A DNA stretch of 64,000 bases from assembly GCA_963707965.1 (NCBI GenBank), contig CAVPRR010000004.1:372001-436000 (forward strand), read 5' to 3'. The notes under the pieces were generated by a model. It worked only from the letters and a program-made list of their open reading frames with translations. It was not told where the DNA came from and did no database searches. Each line of letters starts with the position of its first letter. Positions within the stretch are counted from its first letter, which is position 1. Source of the DNA: VRUE01 sp963707965 (GTDB taxonomy: Bacteria; Actinomycetota; Thermoleophilia; Solirubrobacterales; 70-9). Shown one piece after another: positions 8,360 to 17,061 of the stretch. Position numbers and translations under genes: made by a program.

Positions 8360-9729
8360 CAGGCCTCCGTCGGCTCGACCTCGGCCAGAGGTGGACGCGA
8401 CTCCACCCAGCGGCGGCCGTTCGCGCGCTCCAGTGCCTCGGCTGCGTCGAGCAGGAGCTCGTCACGGCCCCAGGCTGCCTGAAGCTGCAGCGCAAGCGGC
8501 AGCCCCGCGGCGCTGAGCCCGACGGGAACGCTGATGCCCGGTATGCCGGCCAGGTTGGCGAGCGCAGCGCCTCGCACGTTGGCGCTGTCGGCGGTGTGCG
8601 TTCCGGAGGGCAGCTCGACCAGCGGCGCATCGAGCGGCGGTGCGGGGGCGGGCACGGTCGGCCAGGCGATCACGTCGATCTGCTCGAAGAGCGCTGCGAG
8701 GCGCCGGCGCATCAGGGTACGGACGCGGCTCGCCTGCACGATCGCGACCGCCGGCGTCAGCATCCGGTACTTGACGATGCCGCGGCCGAGCGGGCTGATG
8801 TCGGGATGCAGGTTGTTGACTCGCTCGGGCGTCGCCCCATGGAGGTTCTCCGTGTTGATGATCACGACGCCGGCGATCGCCGCCGTTTCGATATCCGGGA
8901 GCGACACCTCCGCCACCGTGCCGCCGGTCTCGGCGCGCAGCGACTCGATCGCGGTCTCGCAGGCCTCGCGGACCTCGGGGTCCACATCCTCGGAGACGCT
9001 GTCGCTGACGACTCCGATCCTCAGTCCAGCGGCGTCCTCCGCGACCAGCTCTTCGCCGAACAGCACCGAGCCGAGGAGACGGCAATCGGCGGCGTCGGCG
9101 CACAGTGGCCCGGATACCGCCACGGTCGTCACCGCAGCCATGTGATGCCCCTCCATCGTCGCGCGGGCGAAGGTTGGCTTCAGGCCCGTCAGCCCGCAGT
9201 AGGCGGCCGGAAGCCGGATCGACCCGAGGCCATCGGCGCCGACCGCCCCGGCGACCATCCGCGCGGCGGTCGCCGCCGCCGGCCCGCTCGAGGACCCGCC
9301 CGGGCAGCGCTCGGTGCTCCAGGGATTGCGGGCCGGGCCGTAGACGGAGACGTTGCCGGTGGTTCCCATCCCCAGCTCGTGCATGTTGCCGACGCCGACG
9401 ATCACGGCTCCCGCGTCGCGCAGGGCGCGGTAGGGGCCGGACTCTTCCGGGGCGGTGGTCTGAAACAGTTCGGCGGCGCCGAACCGCTGCGCCCGCCAGG
9501 GCAGCGGCCACTCGTCCTTGATCGCCACCGGGACCCCGTGCAGGGGGCCGGCGGGGGCGGCGGCGAGCATCTCCCGCGAACGCTCCGGGAAGGTCTCCAC
9601 TATCGCGTTGAGAGCGGGGTTGCGCAGCTCGATCCGAGCCAGCGTGGCGTCGAGCAGCTCGGCCGGGTCGACGTCGCCGGCGGCGATTGCCGCGGCCTGC
9701 TCGCGGAGCGGGAGGTCCAGGGCCCTCAC
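8359..9729 (-). CDS. Amidase-signature family hydrolase
   Basis: 456 residues, amidase-signature fold. The catalytic lysine is in GVPVAIKDEW (about residue 69), the cis-serine is in the glycine/serine-rich CPGGSSSGPAAATA (about 145) and the nucleophile in GSIRLPAAYCGLTGLKPT (about 170). LRDAGAVIVGVGNMHELGMG is the usual preceding segment. Hydrolyses a carboxylic amide; substrate unknown. Start is GTG at 9729, whose GTGA overlaps the stop of the small upstream partner, a strong sign of coupled translation. Confidence 0.9.
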   Translation of the reverse strand: MRALDLPLREQAAAIAAGDVDPAELLDATLARIELRNPALNAIVETFPERSREMLAAAPAGPLHGVPVAIKDEWPLPWRAQRFGAAELFQTTAPEESGPYRALRDAGAVIVGVGNMHELGMGTTGNVSVYGPARNPWSTERCPGGSSSGPAAATAARMVAGAVGADGLGSIRLPAAYCGLTGLKPTFARATMEGHHMAAVTTVAVSGPLCADAADCRLLGSVLFGEELVAEDAAGLRIGVVSDSVSEDVDPEVREACETAIESLRAETGGTVAEVSLPDIETAAIAGVVIINTENLHGATPERVNNLHPDISPLGRGIVKYRMLTPAVAIVQASRVRTLMRRRLAALFEQIDVIAWPTVPAPAPPLDAPLVELPSGTHTADSANVRGAALANLAGIPGISVPVGLSAAGLPLALQLQAAWGRDELLLDAAEALERANGRRWVESRPPLAEVEPTEA

Positions 9730-9920
9730 GGCGCCCGCGAGAGGTCGGGGGAGCGCTCCGGCTCGACACCCGTGGTGTCGAAGGACAGCAGGTCGCCGAT
9801 CGCAGGCCAGAAGACCGCATGCGCTGCCGCCATCACGGCCAGGTCCACGTCATCGACGTCGATTCCGAGCGCGGCCATGCCGGCGGGGATGAACTCGTCT
9901 GCTCGGTTCGGACCCTCCAT
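9726..9920 (-). CDS. Small GatC/AtzG-like amidase partner
   Basis: A 64-residue protein (MEGPNRADEFIPAGMAALGI...) ending in VEPERSPDLSRAP. Short helical N-terminus, an acidic central part and a C-terminal EPE-x-SPDLS tail resemble GatC and AtzG, small chaperone-like subunits that wrap amidase-signature enzymes. It directly precedes the amidase with a four-base GTGA overlap. The assignment rests on size, tail motif and context; no catalytic role is expected. The long frame upstream of 9920 is not coding in my reading. Confidence 0.65.
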   Translation of the reverse strand: MEGPNRADEFIPAGMAALGIDVDDVDLAVMAAAHAVFWPAIGDLLSFDTTGVEPERSPDLSRAP

Positions 9921-10028
9921 TCCGGCTGGCAACCCTACCTGGCCGGGATTGTGCAGTTGCGCGGGGAGGCCGCATTCGGTGCTCCATAACGGCAGAATCC
10001 GGGCCGCAACCCTTGGACCAAGGCGGGG

Positions 10029-10808
10029 TTGCAGGTTGAGATCTTGCGAGGAATAGCGGAAATTCGATCCCGCCGCTCTCGTGCGGCGGTCGCGGCGGGC
10101 CTTGCCTGCCTGCTGGCGGCGCTGGTCGCTGCCGCCTGGCCGGGTCTCGCAGACTCGGCGCCGGCTCGCGTTGTCGTCCTCGGCCGCACCGACTCCGCCC
10201 CACCGCCGTCGTGCCCGGGCAAGATCGTCAACGAAGTCGAGGTGGTGCCCTGCCGGGTCGAGGGACACGTCACCGGCTTCCAGGCAATTGCGGGTGGCGT
10301 ACCACGACCGTACGAGGTGCCCTTCGACGGCAAGATCGTCGCCTGGTCGATTACGCTTGCGCGCCCCTCTCGCGAGGACACGGACAAGACGACCGACGAG
10401 GTCGGCTTCTTCAACGACTTCCTCGGCAAGCCGTCCAAGGCACGGATCGGGGTCCTGCGACCGATCGTGGATTCCAAGCCGCCCAGCTACAAGCTGGTGC
10501 GCCAGAGCCCACTCCAGATCCTCAACCCGTACTTCGGCAGCACGGCGATCTTTGCCCTCGACCATCCGCTCACGGTTCTCCGCGGGCAGGTCGTGGCCCT
10601 CACGATCCCGACCTGGGCGCCGATGTTCGCCTTCAACATCGGCGAAGACAACACCTGGCGCGGCAGTCGCAAGCCCAAGCACTGCACCTCCAGGGAAGAC
10701 ATCCAGGGCGGTCATCCGCAGCAGGGAGTCGGCAAGATCAAGCCGTACGGCTGCTACTACTCCAACGCCCGCCTGCTCTACACAGCCACGGTTGTCAAGA
10801 AACCGTAA
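10029..10808 (+). CDS. Secreted protein of unknown function
   Basis: 259 residues starting at a TTG, with a basic region then a hydrophobic signal segment (AAVAAGLACLLAALVAAAW) and likely cleavage near ADSAPA. The mature part has an all-beta look, with conserved-looking cysteines at SCPG, PCRVEG, KHCTS and YGCYYS, and motifs VTGFQA, PFDGKIVAWSI and LRGQVVALTIPTW. I do not recognise a named family; similar secreted proteins occur in Thermoleophilia genomes by recollection. It is divergent from the amidase operon and has no obvious partner. Confidence 0.75.
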   Translation: MQVEILRGIAEIRSRRSRAAVAAGLACLLAALVAAAWPGLADSAPARVVVLGRTDSAPPPSCPGKIVNEVEVVPCRVEGHVTGFQAIAGGVPRPYEVPFDGKIVAWSITLARPSREDTDKTTDEVGFFNDFLGKPSKARIGVLRPIVDSKPPSYKLVRQSPLQILNPYFGSTAIFALDHPLTVLRGQVVALTIPTWAPMFAFNIGEDNTWRGSRKPKHCTSREDIQGGHPQQGVGKIKPYGCYYSNARLLYTATVVKKP

Positions 10809-10895
10809 CGGCGCCCTGAGCAAGCAGAATCGAGGACGCAGGGAGCGTGGCGTGCTTTCGGCACGCGAGCGACCGAGGACGCCGATAGGCGCCGG

Positions 10896-11159
10896 TCAGA
10901 GCGCCGTTTGGCGGAGGCCGCAGTAGGGACAGTCGCTGACGTCGAGGCCGATCAGCTGGTCGCAGCGGCGGCAGGCGCGCAGGTTCTCCGGGCTGCGCGG
11001 CAGGGCCGACGCGGACGGGGCGAGAGGCAGCACCATCGCCACCGGCCGCATCTGCTCGCCGGTCTCCCGGTCGACATAGGCGGAGCCGGGCTCGGCATGG
11101 GCAAGCGCCTCACGGCCCGAGGCCGGCGACCGCATCCGGTAGAGCTGCCGCTGGTTCAT
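10896..11159 (-). CDS. Zinc-ribbon protein of unknown function
   Basis: 87 residues, starting MNQRQLYRMRSPASGREA. The C-terminus has two CxxC knuckles (CRRC and CPYC, about residues 63-81) forming a zinc ribbon. The N-terminal half is without recognised domain. The gene is divergent from the glycosyltransferase, whose first possible ATG is only 16 nt away. A longer frame upstream of 11159 overlaps the glycosyltransferase and is taken as shadow. Confidence 0.6.
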   Translation of the reverse strand: MNQRQLYRMRSPASGREALAHAEPGSAYVDRETGEQMRPVAMVLPLAPSASALPRSPENLRACRRCDQLIGLDVSDCPYCGLRQTAL

Positions 11160-11222
11160 CGAGGCGGGACAATAATGCACCCGCCGCCCCCGTCTGCGGA
11201 TGCAGAGGGGTGGCGGCCGTCC

Positions 11223-12593
11223 ATGCGGATCCTGATCTTTCACGGCTACATGCTGCGCGGCACCGGCAGCAACATCTACACGGCGAACCTCGCCCGGGCC
11301 CTTGCGCGGCTGGGGCACGAGGTTCACCTCGTCTGCCAGGACCGGGACGCGAGCCTGGATGGGGTTCGAATCCACAACCCCGACATCCATGGCCTGCTGC
11401 CCGTCTACGTCAAAGACCCCTACGAGGGCTTCGAGGTCAAGGCCTTTCCCGAGCTGACCGGCGCGGAGCTCGTCCGCTATCTCGACGCCAACGTCGCGGC
11501 CGTCCGCGACGTCGCGCAGACCGCCGGCGGAATCGATGCCGCCCTGGCGGGCCACCTCGTCATGGGGCCCGCGATCCTCGCCCGCGCCGGGGTCGCCCCC
11601 TTCGCGGCGAAGATCCACGGCTCGGCCCTCGAGTACACGGTCAAGCCCCATCCGCGCTTCCTTCCCCACGCCGAAGAGGGGATGCGCGCGGCGAGCTGCG
11701 TGCTGGTCGGCTCCCGCCACACCGCAGAGTCCCTCTGGGCAGCACTGCCAGACGTCGATGGTCTCCGCGCGAAGACCGGCTCGGCCCCCCGGGGAGTCGA
11801 GCACCGACGAGTGGCGGGGATCGGGCCCGGCGGGACTCGCTGCGGATGCGGGACGGATCCGTCCCCGCCCCTCGTCGTCTTCGTCGGCAAGCTGATCGTC
11901 TCCAAGGGGGTCGATCTACTGATCGCCGCCTGGCCGCTGGTTCACGCCGAGCATCCCGAGGCGCGACTGCAGATCGCCGGGTACGGGGAGTACGAGCAGG
12001 GGCTGAGGCGGTTGCTGGCGGCGCTGGACCGCGGTGACCTGGGCGACGCGCGGGAGGTTGCGAAGCTGGGCTGGGGGCTTGAGGGCGGTTCCGCGGAGCC
12101 GCTGCCGATCCTGAGCGCGTTTCTTGCCGACCCACCGCCCGGCTACGCCGATGTGGCGAAGGGCATGGCGAACTCGGTCGAGTTCATCGGGAGGCTGGAG
12201 CACGACGAGGTGGCGGAGCTGCTGCCGGGCACCACGGCGCTTGCGATGCCGAGCACCTTCCCCGAGTCCTTTGGGATGGTTGCGGCGGAGGCGGCGGCGT
12301 GCGGGGCGCTGCCCGTCTCGGCCGGGCACTCGGGCATGCGGGAGGTCTCGCGGCAGCTGGCGGCCGCGCTGCCGCCCGAGATCGGCCGCCTCACCTCGTT
12401 TGCGGTGCGGGAGGGGGCGGTCGAGGCGATCGCGGAGAGATTGAGTGCCTGGCTGGCGCTTTCCGAGCCGCAGCGCGCCGGGGCGCGCGAGGCGCTTGTT
12501 GCCACCGCGCGGCGGCTCTGGAGTTGGGAAGGAGTGGCCCTCGGAGTGATCGCCGCCTCCCAGGGTCAGCTGGACCGTCTGCCGCTTGCGTAG
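11223..12593 (+). CDS. Glycosyltransferase family 4 (GT-B fold)
   Basis: 456 residues with N-terminal MRILIFHGYMLRGTGSNIYT, the acceptor-side Rossmann domain, then LVVFVGKLIVSKGVDLLIAA opening the donor domain and the E-x7-E-type MPSTFPESFGMVAAEAAACG. Transfers a sugar from a nucleotide donor; acceptor unknown. An upstream in-frame ATG at 11175 is possible but lies against the divergent gene. Between 11770 and 11880 the expected linker (RLGPPG..., then VDTDEW-like) appears split over other frames, suggesting several compensating indels. TTGCGTAG at the end overlaps the leader of ctaC. Confidence 0.85.
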   Translation: MRILIFHGYMLRGTGSNIYTANLARALARLGHEVHLVCQDRDASLDGVRIHNPDIHGLLPVYVKDPYEGFEVKAFPELTGAELVRYLDANVAAVRDVAQTAGGIDAALAGHLVMGPAILARAGVAPFAAKIHGSALEYTVKPHPRFLPHAEEGMRAASCVLVGSRHTAESLWAALPDVDGLRAKTGSAPRGVEHRRVAGIGPGGTRCGCGTDPSPPLVVFVGKLIVSKGVDLLIAAWPLVHAEHPEARLQIAGYGEYEQGLRRLLAALDRGDLGDAREVAKLGWGLEGGSAEPLPILSAFLADPPPGYADVAKGMANSVEFIGRLEHDEVAELLPGTTALAMPSTFPESFGMVAAEAAACGALPVSAGHSGMREVSRQLAAALPPEIGRLTSFAVREGAVEAIAERLSAWLALSEPQRAGAREALVATARRLWSWEGVALGVIAASQGQLDRLPLA

Positions 12594-12672
12594 AATGCCC
12601 TCCCTCAATGAGCGCGGAGCGAGAGATGCTGGCCCCTGCGTGCGCGACCGGAGGGCATTTTCCAACCCCGTG

Positions 12673-13461
12673 ATGGGTCGTCTGCCCATAGCGAAGATGC
12701 TTGCCGCGACCGTTGCGCTGACGGTGGCGATCTCGGCCGTGATGGTGTCGATCCACTGGAACGGCCAGGAGGCCTCCACGGCCGCGCCGAAGATCGACGA
12801 CCTCCTCAACGTGATGATCGTCATCTCGGCCTTCGTCTTCTCGCTCGTGATGGTGGTGCTCTTCTACGCGCTGTGGAAATTCCGAGCCAAGCCGGGGGAC
12901 GAGTCCGATGGGGAGCCGATCCACGGCAACACCCGGCTCGAGGTGGCCTGGACGCTGATCCCGACGATCATCGTCCTGTTCGGCGCCGGCTACAGCTGGG
13001 CGGTGCTCAACGACATCGAAAAGAAGGACGCGAACCACATCACCGTCGACGTCTTCTCGCAGCAGTTTGCCTGGAGCTTCGGCTATCCGGGGAAGGACAA
13101 CGTTTGGTCGGAGGGCGAGTTGCACGTCCCGCTCGACCGCCAGGTCCAATTCAAAATGCACTCCCTGGACGTGATCCACTCCTTCTGGGTGCCGGAGTGG
13201 CGGATCAAGAAAGACAACGTGCCGGGGATCACGACGACGGCGATCGTCACCCCCAGCAGGCTCGGCACCTACCAGCTGATCTGCACCGAGCTCTGCGGCT
13301 TTGGCCATTCCACCATGCGTGCCAAGGTGGTGGTCGAACGGCCGGCTGATTTCCGCGCCTGGGTCGGCGGCCTGGAGGAAAAGATCCCGCCGTCCTATCT
13401 GGAGGCGATTCGCCAGGACACCGAAACCGACCCGATCCCGGTTGGGGCGGGCGGGGCATAA
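12673..13461 (+). CDS. ctaC: Cytochrome c oxidase subunit II
   Basis: Carries the binuclear CuA centre and passes electrons from cytochrome c to subunit I. Two membrane helices (about residues 7-25 and 40-62), then a cupredoxin domain with VFSQQFAWSFGYPG, DVIHSFWVPEW and the complete CuA motif CTELCGFGHSTM (two Cys, His and Met present). ATG 12673 (MGRLPIAKMLA) gives 262 residues; an upstream TTG at 12586 would overlap the previous gene. First gene of the canonical oxidase block ctaC-ctaD-USP-ctaE. Confidence 0.93.
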   Translation: MGRLPIAKMLAATVALTVAISAVMVSIHWNGQEASTAAPKIDDLLNVMIVISAFVFSLVMVVLFYALWKFRAKPGDESDGEPIHGNTRLEVAWTLIPTIIVLFGAGYSWAVLNDIEKKDANHITVDVFSQQFAWSFGYPGKDNVWSEGELHVPLDRQVQFKMHSLDVIHSFWVPEWRIKKDNVPGITTTAIVTPSRLGTYQLICTELCGFGHSTMRAKVVVERPADFRAWVGGLEEKIPPSYLEAIRQDTETDPIPVGAGGA

Positions 13462-13474
13462 TGGGAGCGATCTG

Positions 13475-15378
13475 ATGGCGGCTGCTATCAAGCGACCGGG
13501 ATGGGTTCGGGGCGCGCTCGGGGCGGTGTTGGGGGCTGCCTTCGGCTTCACGCTCGTCGTGGTGCTGCGCGAGATCTCCGGCCTTCCGACCTTCCAGACC
13601 GAGCAGACCGGCTACCCGCATGTGATCGTTCCGCTGATCACCGGCCCACTCGGCTTCCTTGCCGGCTTCGGCTGCTTCGACTACTGGCTGCGCTGGGCGG
13701 CTGGCATGCCGGACGTTCCGGAGGACCACTCCCAGCACGGCGCCAGGAGCTGGCGCGACTACCTCCGCTTCAACACCGATCACAAGGTGATCGGCATCCA
13801 GTACATCTGCACGAACTTCTTCTTCTTCTTCGTGAGCGGCCTGATGGCGATGATGATCCGGGCTGAGCTTGCCCAGCCGGGCAGCCAGATCGTCGACGCC
13901 TCCACCTTCAACGGCCTCTTCTCGGCGCACGCCGCGATCATGATCTTCGTCTTCATCGTGCCGGTCTTCGCCGGGATCGCCAACTACGTGCTGCCGCTGA
14001 TGATCGGCGCCCCGGACATGGCCTTCCCGCGCCTCAATGCGCTCAGCTTCTGGATGCTGCCGATCGCCGGGCTGATGTTCGTCGGCAGCTTCCTGGTGCC
14101 GGGCGGGGCCTTCGACGCGGGCTGGACCGGCTACGCGCCGCTCTCCACCGGCGCCCCGCTGGGACAGTCGTTCTTCAACCTCGGCGTGCAGTTCGCCGGC
14201 GCTTCCTCGATCGCCACCGCGCTCAACTTCCTGGTCACGATCATCACGATGCGTGCGCCTGGGATGACCTTCTGGCGGATGCCGCTGCTGGTCTGGGCCA
14301 ACCTCTCGACCTCGCTGCTGGTCGTCGCCGCGACCCCGTTCATCGCCGGCGCCCAGTTCATGGTCCTCTTCGACCGCCTCCTCGGCACCCAGTTCTTCCA
14401 GTTCGCGGGCGGCGGCGACGTGATCAGCTACCAGCACATCTTCTGGTTCTACTCGCACCCGGCCGTCTACATCATGATGCTGCCAGGGTTCGGGATCATC
14501 AGCGAGGTCATCTCGATCCACTCCCGCAAGCCAATCTTCGGCTACCGGCTGATGGCACTCGCCCTGATCGGGATCGTCGTGCTCAGCTACTCGGTCTGGG
14601 CGCACCACATGTTCGTCGCCGGCATGTTCAGCTGGCTGCGGGTGCCGATGATGATCACCACGCTGCTGATCGCGGTGCCGACCGGGATCAAGATCTTCTC
14701 CTGGCTGGGAACGCTCTACTTCGGCAAGATCCACACCTACTCGACCGCGATGCTGTTCGCGCTCGCCTTCATCGTCACCTTCACGATCGGCGGGATCAGC
14801 GGCGTGATGCTGGGCATGGTGCCGCTCGACATCCACGTCTCCGACACCTACTTCATCGTCGCCCACATCCACTTCGTCCTCTTCGGCGGATCGGTCTTCA
14901 CGATCTTCGCCGGGATCTATCACTGGTTCCCGAAGATGACCGGGAGGATGTATGACGAGAAACTCGGCCGGGTCCATTTCTGGGGGACCGTGGTCGGCAC
15001 CTGGGGGACCTTCCTGCCGATGCACTGGGTGGGATGGACGGGATGCCGCGGCGGGTCGCGGACTACGCGGCCCAGTTCGGCGACTGGAACCTGCTGATCA
15101 GCTGCTTCGCGTTCCTGCTCGGCGCCGTGCAGCTGGTCTTCCTCTACAACATGGTCGTCAGCTGGCGCTTCGGGCCACGCGCCGAATCCAACCCCTGGCG
15201 CGGCAAGTCGATCGAGTGGCAGGTCTCCTCGCCGCCGCCGATCTTCAACTTCGACGAGATCCCGCGGGTGGTCGGCGGGCCATATGAGTTCGGGGTGCCG
15301 GGCGCTCGCCACGCGATCATGGCCGGCGAGGGCGCCGAGGTGGCGAAACCCGAGCCGGCGGCGGTGGGCTCGAAATGA
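13475..15378 (+). CDS. ctaD: Cytochrome c oxidase subunit I, with an apparent one-base frameshift near the 3' end
   Basis: Catalytic heme a/a3-CuB subunit. An extra N-terminal membrane segment precedes the core. Ligands are present: low-spin heme His in FSAHAAIMIF, CuB His and cross-link Tyr in YSHPAVYIMMLPGFG, the HH pair in VWAHHMFVAG, and HIHFVLFGG. Translation in the opening frame changes abruptly after FLPMHWVG at about 15030 and ends at 15097, while the next frame reads MDGMPRRVADYAAQFGDWN and continues to 15378, exactly the expected C-terminus. One G missing from the GGGA run at 15030-15034 explains it. Start ATG 13475. Confidence 0.9.
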
Positions 15379-16253
15379 CGGCCGAGAGGGCGGCTGGTTC
15401 GCCGCTGCTTGTCTTCCTCAACGAGGTGGCCGGCGGGCGGGGCCTCCTGCAGGCGGTGCGCGAGCGCGCCGAGCAGGTCCCGTTCGTCGTCGTCGCGGCT
15501 CCGCAGAACCAGCCGGCCGCGGGCCAGCTGGTCGACCCCGACAAGCTGCGCGAAGCCGCCCGCGCCCGCGTCGAGGTGACGATGGCGGTCCTCTCGGAGT
15601 TCGGGATCGAGTCGGTGGGCGAGGTGATGGACCCCGACCCGGCGCTGGCTCTCGACGATGCGGTGCGCGCCCATCGACCCGGCGAGGTGCTGCTCTCCTG
15701 CCTGTATGAGACGCGCTTTGGCTGGACCCGCAAGGACCTGGTCGAGTGGGCGAAGAGCCGCTTCGAGCCTGAGGTCGAGATCACCCACATTCCGGTGCGG
15801 ATCGAGGACGATTCGGTCCGCTGGGACGTCATCCACACGCTCGTCGTCGCCACCCGCAGCGTGGCGATGCCGGATCTCGTCAACCGGCTGCGGGAACGCG
15901 CGGGCGAGCGCCGCCATCGCTACACGATCATCTGCCCCCGCTCGGATGGCGTCTCCGAGGCCCAGGTCGTCCACGACCTCGCCTCCACCCTTGCCGCGCT
16001 CTACCGGGTCGACATCGACGCGACCGGACAGCCGATGAGCCCCGACCCGTTCCACGCGGTGCAGAACGCGGTCGAGCACTACCGGATCGACGAGGTGCTG
16101 ATCTCGACCTTTGCCGGGGAGTCGTCGCGCTGGCTCGAGGAGGACCTCGTCGGCAAGGTCCGGGAGATCACGGAAAAGCAGGTGGAGCACATCGAGGTCG
16201 GCAGGCCGGCGACGGTGGTTGCCGCGGCTGTCGCCGAGGGGGAGGCTCACTGA
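15375..16253 (+). CDS. Two-domain universal-stress-like protein inside the oxidase operon
   Basis: 292 residues, no membrane segments. Both halves look like alpha/beta nucleotide-binding folds: residues about 10-130 (PLLVFLNEVAGGRG, FVVVAAPQNQP, ALDDAVRAHRPGEVLLS) and 150-280 (TLVVATRSVAM, YTIICPRS, AVQNAVEHYRIDEVLIST). The parallel 'A-hxx-YRIDEVLIST' elements suggest internal duplication of a USP-like domain. It overlaps ctaD by four bases (ATGA) and ctaE by one (TGATG), so it is made together with the oxidase. Role unknown; a regulatory or assembly function is inference. Confidence 0.8.
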   Translation: MTAERAAGSPLLVFLNEVAGGRGLLQAVRERAEQVPFVVVAAPQNQPAAGQLVDPDKLREAARARVEVTMAVLSEFGIESVGEVMDPDPALALDDAVRAHRPGEVLLSCLYETRFGWTRKDLVEWAKSRFEPEVEITHIPVRIEDDSVRWDVIHTLVVATRSVAMPDLVNRLRERAGERRHRYTIICPRSDGVSEAQVVHDLASTLAALYRVDIDATGQPMSPDPFHAVQNAVEHYRIDEVLISTFAGESSRWLEEDLVGKVREITEKQVEHIEVGRPATVVAAAVAEGEAH

Positions 16254-16876
16254 TGGAGAGCGCCACGGTCGCCCTCGACCACTCCCACGGAGAGCACCAC
16301 GGGCCGCCCGAGGCCAACCAGAGCTCCCGGATTGACCGCCAGACGCTGGGGATCCTGCTCTTCATCGTCTCGGAGGTGATGCTGTTCGGGGCCTTCTTCG
16401 CCTCCTATTTCTTCCTGCGCGTCGTCGTCGACCCGCCGGTCTGGCCGCCGCACCCCTACGAGTTGCCGGTCTACGTCGCCCTGGTCAACACCGGGATCCT
16501 CGTCTCCTCCAGCTTCACGATCCACTACGCGCTGGAGTCGATCCGGCGCGGCAACCGAGCCGGCCTCAAACTCGGCCTGGTGCTCACCTGGCTGCTCGGC
16601 GCGACCTTCCTCTTCATCCAGATCAACGAGTACGTCCACATCGGCTTCAGCGCCCGCGACCTCGCCTTCGGCTCGATCTTCTACGGGCTCACCGGGCTGC
16701 ACGGCGCCCACGTCTTCATCGGCCTGGGGCTGCTCAGCTTCGCCACGATCCGCGCCTTCCGCGGCCACTTCGGGCCGAAGGCGGAGGACCACCTCGGCGT
16801 CGAGGTGCCGGGCATCTACTGGCACTTCGTCGACGTGATGTGGATCATCGTCTACACCACCGTCTACGTCCTCTAG
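16253..16876 (+). CDS. ctaE: Cytochrome c oxidase subunit III
   Basis: 207 residues, five predicted membrane helices. Typical segments are GILLFIVSEVMLFGAFFASY, the GLTGLHGAHVFIGLGLL motif and the C-terminal YWHFVDVMWIIVYTTVYVL. Stabilises subunit I and its proton uptake; no metal. One-base overlap with the preceding USP-like gene. Last gene of the canonical oxidase block; a 185-nt spacer separates it from the accessory island. Confidence 0.95.
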   Translation: MESATVALDHSHGEHHGPPEANQSSRIDRQTLGILLFIVSEVMLFGAFFASYFFLRVVVDPPVWPPHPYELPVYVALVNTGILVSSSFTIHYALESIRRGNRAGLKLGLVLTWLLGATFLFIQINEYVHIGFSARDLAFGSIFYGLTGLHGAHVFIGLGLLSFATIRAFRGHFGPKAEDHLGVEVPGIYWHFVDVMWIIVYTTVYVL

Positions 16877-17016
16877 CTCGTTCCGAGCGTCCTGATCCCG
16901 AGATGTGACGACAACTCGGGTGCTCGCAGGCTTGCCACCTTGCGGGAACCGAGGCTCTCAAACACTCGCTGAAAAGTCTTTGCCTTTTCTCCTCTGATGT
17001 GATATCGGCAGCGTCG

Positions 17017-17034
17017 AATTAGGGCTACCTAATT
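17017..17034. promoter_or_regulatory. Perfect palindrome upstream of the surface-protein gene
   Basis: AATTAGG-GCTA-CCTAATT is a perfect 7-bp inverted repeat ending 27 nt before the start of the 17062 gene, in a relatively AT-rich leader. Position and symmetry suit an operator. It shares TTAGG/CCTAA arms with DtxR/IdeR iron boxes, but the centre is shorter, so the regulator is unassigned. Confidence 0.35.
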
Positions 17035-17061
17035 TCTCGTCAAAGAAGGGAGAGCGCATCT

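Noticed and set aside
9726..10823. Long minus-strand frame as a 365-residue protein
   Set aside because: Only the last 64 codons after 9920 look protein-like; the rest overlaps the secreted protein on the plus strand and has shadow composition.
10896..11804. Minus-strand 302-residue frame
   Set aside because: Only the part from 11159 to 10896 is plausible; the rest opposes the glycosyltransferase.
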